Positions 61,214-64,000 of a stretch of 64,000 nt of DNA are shown here, in pieces. The notes beneath the pieces were generated by a model that was not told the origin of the DNA, did not search any database, and worked only from the letters and a program-made list of their open reading frames with translations. The position numbers were made by a program, and so were the translations under genes. This stretch comes from Polytrichum commune. Lineage: Eukaryota; Streptophyta; Polytrichopsida; Polytrichales; Polytrichaceae. The stretch spans positions 22,849,666 through 22,913,665 of the forward strand of contig OX485807.1 of assembly GCA_950295325.1 (NCBI GenBank). Reading direction: 5' to 3'. Position 1 is the stretch's first letter. Every line of letters starts with the position of its first letter.

Positions 61214-62818
61214 ATTTGTAGTGTAAACACAATGACCTGGGCCTCCTTTGAAGTGGCACAGAGGGGGGCTAAGTTGATCATTTTAATCCGTAGTTTTGTA
61301 CATACGGGGGTCACCACTTGTAAACTAAATTGAACAGTAGTTGTAGGCATCAACAAAATGTATAAACTCAATTTTTTTGGTGCAAAGCAATGTCAGCTGT
61401 GCGACCTGCATTTCAGTGGTCTTCACATTGGTTCTGATGACTTGTGGGCACTACCATACGCCCAATTTTGAATCCTTTCATGGTTACAGTGCAATATACC
61501 ATTTGTTGTATGTATAAAGTGACCTACAGGTGCTCTCATCTGTGCCCTTGAGAGCATGCTCTATTAGCCACAGAGATACTACTCTAATGGATACTGCTTG
61601 TACTCTAAAATTGGAGTTGATCCTAATGTATGCAGCACATTGTAGCTGCAAATATCACTTTGGTGAAGTTGTTTAACCTCTTTTAAGGTCAAACCGCTTG
61701 TTGGTCATGACCAACGACAGTTTTGGTTTTGAAACTGTTACTCTCCAGTTCAAAGGCTGATTACTGAAGTTCTTTCCATATTTGATGTATGGCCAGGTCC
61801 TTGGGCTTTTAGTTGGCTTTTACCACTACCCACAATAAATGTGTTATGAGGTAAATGTGAGCTTTCGGAACCATTGTTGATGGAACTCTTTTAAAGAATA
61901 ATCAAGCACTTGAAAACCCTAAATCATGGATTGATTTTGAGATTGCTCATGAACCCTTCGGTTCTTGTGCCCACTTTAAATAGCAACAATTAATTGGATG
62001 TGAACTATTGTATTGAATGTTGGATGTGGATCAGCATTTTGCAGCTTGGTGAATATTATTAGTCACCCCAATTACTTCTATTGTTTTGCACACCCATCAT
62101 CAACTGCTCTTCCACTGATTGGTGGCAATGCGTTTAAAAAATTGGTCCCACTCCACTGATTACTCTTAATTGGTACTCTTAATTCCATCTGGGCTTTGCT
62201 GGGGTAGGGCTTCACAATGGCAGAAGCATTTTGCTTTGATTGCTTGTATGAGCGGTGTGGTGTATCAGACGACTTGATTGACCTGCAGACCCAATGGTTT
62301 CTCCAAGTTTGCCAAAGAGATGAATAAATATGTCACAGCCTACACAGGAAGAGTAAGGTTGTCAGGGGTAAGAGGAAGGAGATAGGCAAACTTGCCTTCG
62401 TTTTGTGGTATCCTGATTTGAAGGTCGAAGTGGTGACCTCTGGGGTGTCATTGGTGATGTGGGCTGCACCAAAAGTGTAGGAAAATGTTGTCAGTCCAAA
62501 TTATCTAATATCTATCTAAAAGAAATGGGACACGTGAGGAAGGAATTGGTGAAATGACCAACCAATACAAGAAATGGCAACAATCCAAGTCGTTTCTTGA
62601 ACAGTTGAAAAAGACACATCTAATTCATATATTCAATGTAAAATGGACGTTCGGAGGTGAGATTGTGGGTGCTAACCAATATGCACCTGTATGGAACTAC
62701 TACGTTATAATACATGACCATTCTAAGGCAGGTATACAGAACTCTGGAAAGTAATTTGAGGTGACATTGTGCCATGAAAATGTGTGAAATACATGTACGA
62801 GACAAGTAGAGTTATACT
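61214..62818. other. Downstream region of ClpC
   Basis: The first 150-400 bp are probably the ClpC 3' untranslated region. I see no gene beyond that before the fold-back element. Confidence 0.5.
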
Positions 62819-63190
62819 TAAAGTCTTTCAAGAATTCATGTTCTGGTAGGGAGTTTCGCCCCAGTTTTGACAACTTACAAAGTTTAAGGAGTGTTCAAGT
62901 AGTGTCATAACCCCCAAATTTGGTAAATTGAATTGGTGGTGTTGGAGTTTGGCCAAGAGATGTTTATTTAATAGTGAACTCCTTGTCAAACTTTTGAGAG
63001 CACCATTTAAGGTGCCTCAAAAGTTTGCCATAAATTCCACTTTATATAGCTGCCTTTGGCCAAAGTCAAACTCCTCTTCATTTCACCAAAAATGAGGGTT
63101 CCAACACCACTTGAACACTCCTCAAACATTACTAATTGTCAAAACTGGGGCAGAACTCCCTACCAAAACATGAGTTCTTGAGGGACTTTA
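62819..63190. mobile_element. Fold-back MITE, nearly full-length hairpin
   Basis: The element is 62821-63188 (368 bp), flanked by TA. The left arm (AAGTCTTTCAAGAATTCATG, GGTAGGGAGTT, CCCCAGTTTTGACAA, GGAGTGTTCAAGT) matches the reverse complement of the right arm over at least 85 bp. Inner segments also pair, ending in CAAACTTTTGAG / CTCAAAAGTTTG around a GCACCATTTAAGGTGC centre. Nearly the whole element can form one long hairpin. It abuts and enters the last exon of the DYRK-family gene. Confidence 0.85.
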
Positions 63191-64000
63191 TGGATAACTG
63201 TAGCAGTGAGTGGAAAGAAGCTGACCCCGAGCATCCAAGGGTGCTGCAAAAGTTCATCAGGGGTCATACGTTGGTTCTTGTCCCAACGCAAACAACCCTC
63301 TAAGAAGTTGACGAACAAGGGGTCGTTGCACCCAATAGTAGGGCCAATGTCCTTGGTGCCAGGCCAATGCTTCTTACCCCATGAGTTCGGGACTATCTTT
63401 GGGTTGTTGCTGCTATCTGCACACCCAAATTATTCTACCCTTATTTACTTAAGCATTGAAATTATTATTTGAGGTAATCAGGATAAATGGCATCACTTCC
63501 ATTCTACTGTAGCAATGGCTAGACTGATAGTGACCTTACAAAAACATGTAGAATGCTTTCTCAGGATATAGAATGAAAAGGAAGAGCATAAAAAGAGTTG
63601 AGTCAGGGGGGGCAAAGATTCAATGGTCACTGCAACACATATTTAACACTTATGTAACCCACATTCGTAAAGGAAGATCCTTTGATACACTATAAGTTGT
63701 TGGTCAATGTAGTCTACATGACTTCGAGGCAATTTTGTCTGTTGTTTACCCAAAATAGCCATGCAACATTATGTATTCTAATGTATTGTCATTTTTTGAG
63801 TCCCTAAATCACATCACTCATTGTTAAATGAGGGTTCATGTCCTATTGTAGAATCTCTTAAGGCTGTCTTATCATTGTCACCCTGAAGAGAATTATTGAT
63901 TGTAGTAGATGAGTACAAAAAGAAGAACTGGTAATCAGTTGGCATACCAAAAAACATCTTCTTGCGGGTGGCATTTTCAAGAATGGAAGTGGGAGGGAGG
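63160..64000 (-). CDS. DYRK-family protein kinase, 3' end (partial)
   Basis: DYRK kinases are CMGC serine/threonine kinases that autophosphorylate an activation-loop tyrosine. Only the C-lobe end is in the window. One exon runs from beyond 64000 to 63948 (LPPTSILENATRKKMFF, donor GTATGC). The terminal exon is 63416-63160 (acceptor GTGCAG). The join gives FFD, then SSNNPKIVPNSWGKK, GCNDPLFVNFLEGCLRWD and QRMTPDELLQHPWM, a close match to the DYRK pattern around RMTP..AL.HPW. After HPWM the frame reads on through VIHK into the neighbouring fold-back MITE and meets TAG at 63160-63162. A donor before that point (for example at GTTATC) cannot be excluded. Catalytic residues lie outside the window. 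Confidence 0.82.

Noticed and set aside
1..64000. tRNA or rRNA genes
   Set aside because: I noticed no tRNA-like cloverleaf or rRNA segment while reading, but without a covariance search I cannot exclude a tRNA.

Overview
The window looks like nuclear DNA of a green plant (streptophyte). It holds spliced genes with canonical GT-AG introns: a chloroplast-type ClpC chaperone, a plant-architecture HEN1 small-RNA methyltransferase, a SAM-domain SNM1-type nuclease, a DCN1-like neddylation factor and the 3' end of a DYRK-family kinase. An intron of HEN1 also carries plant-telomere-like CCCTAAA repeats. I cannot name the species. The mix of moderately diverged genes and small decayed transposons in AT-rich DNA would suit a charophyte alga or a non-flowering land plant.

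Layout. 1-8.6 kb is accessory DNA with a well-delimited 5'-truncated LINE (15-bp target duplication, (TTC)n tail) and a repeat cluster containing a MITE with an internal 77-bp minisatellite. 8.7-13.1 kb is the DCN1-like gene (+, ten coding exons). 15.9-22.6 kb is two further decayed copies of the same LINE lineage, broken by small DNA transposons: a Mutator-like element with 9-bp target duplication, a hAT-like element with 8-bp target duplication, a TA-flanked element, and half of a second hAT-like element. 22.6-27.4 kb is mostly non-genic, with an old tandem duplication. 27.46-34.14 kb is the SNM1-like gene (-, ten exons, 1050 aa). 34.4-38.3 kb holds MITEs and tandem repeats. 38.37-44.70 kb is HEN1 (-, nine exons, 1027 aa). 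45-54.5 kb has an orphan kinase-like exon and degenerate repeats. 54.55-61.21 kb is ClpC (+, nine exons, 936 aa). From 63.16 kb to the end is a DYRK-family kinase (-), whose last codons and stop lie in a fold-back MITE.

The exon models of SNM1, HEN1, ClpC and DCN1 were built by hand from splice sites and family resemblance. In each the exon lengths sum to a multiple of three with consistent phases. The host genes are functionally unrelated: chloroplast proteostasis, small-RNA stabilisation, crosslink repair, cullin neddylation and kinase signalling. I see no gene cluster that would form a new pathway. The notable content is the way mobile and tandem repeats have entered introns, a terminal exon and a stop codon of these genes.
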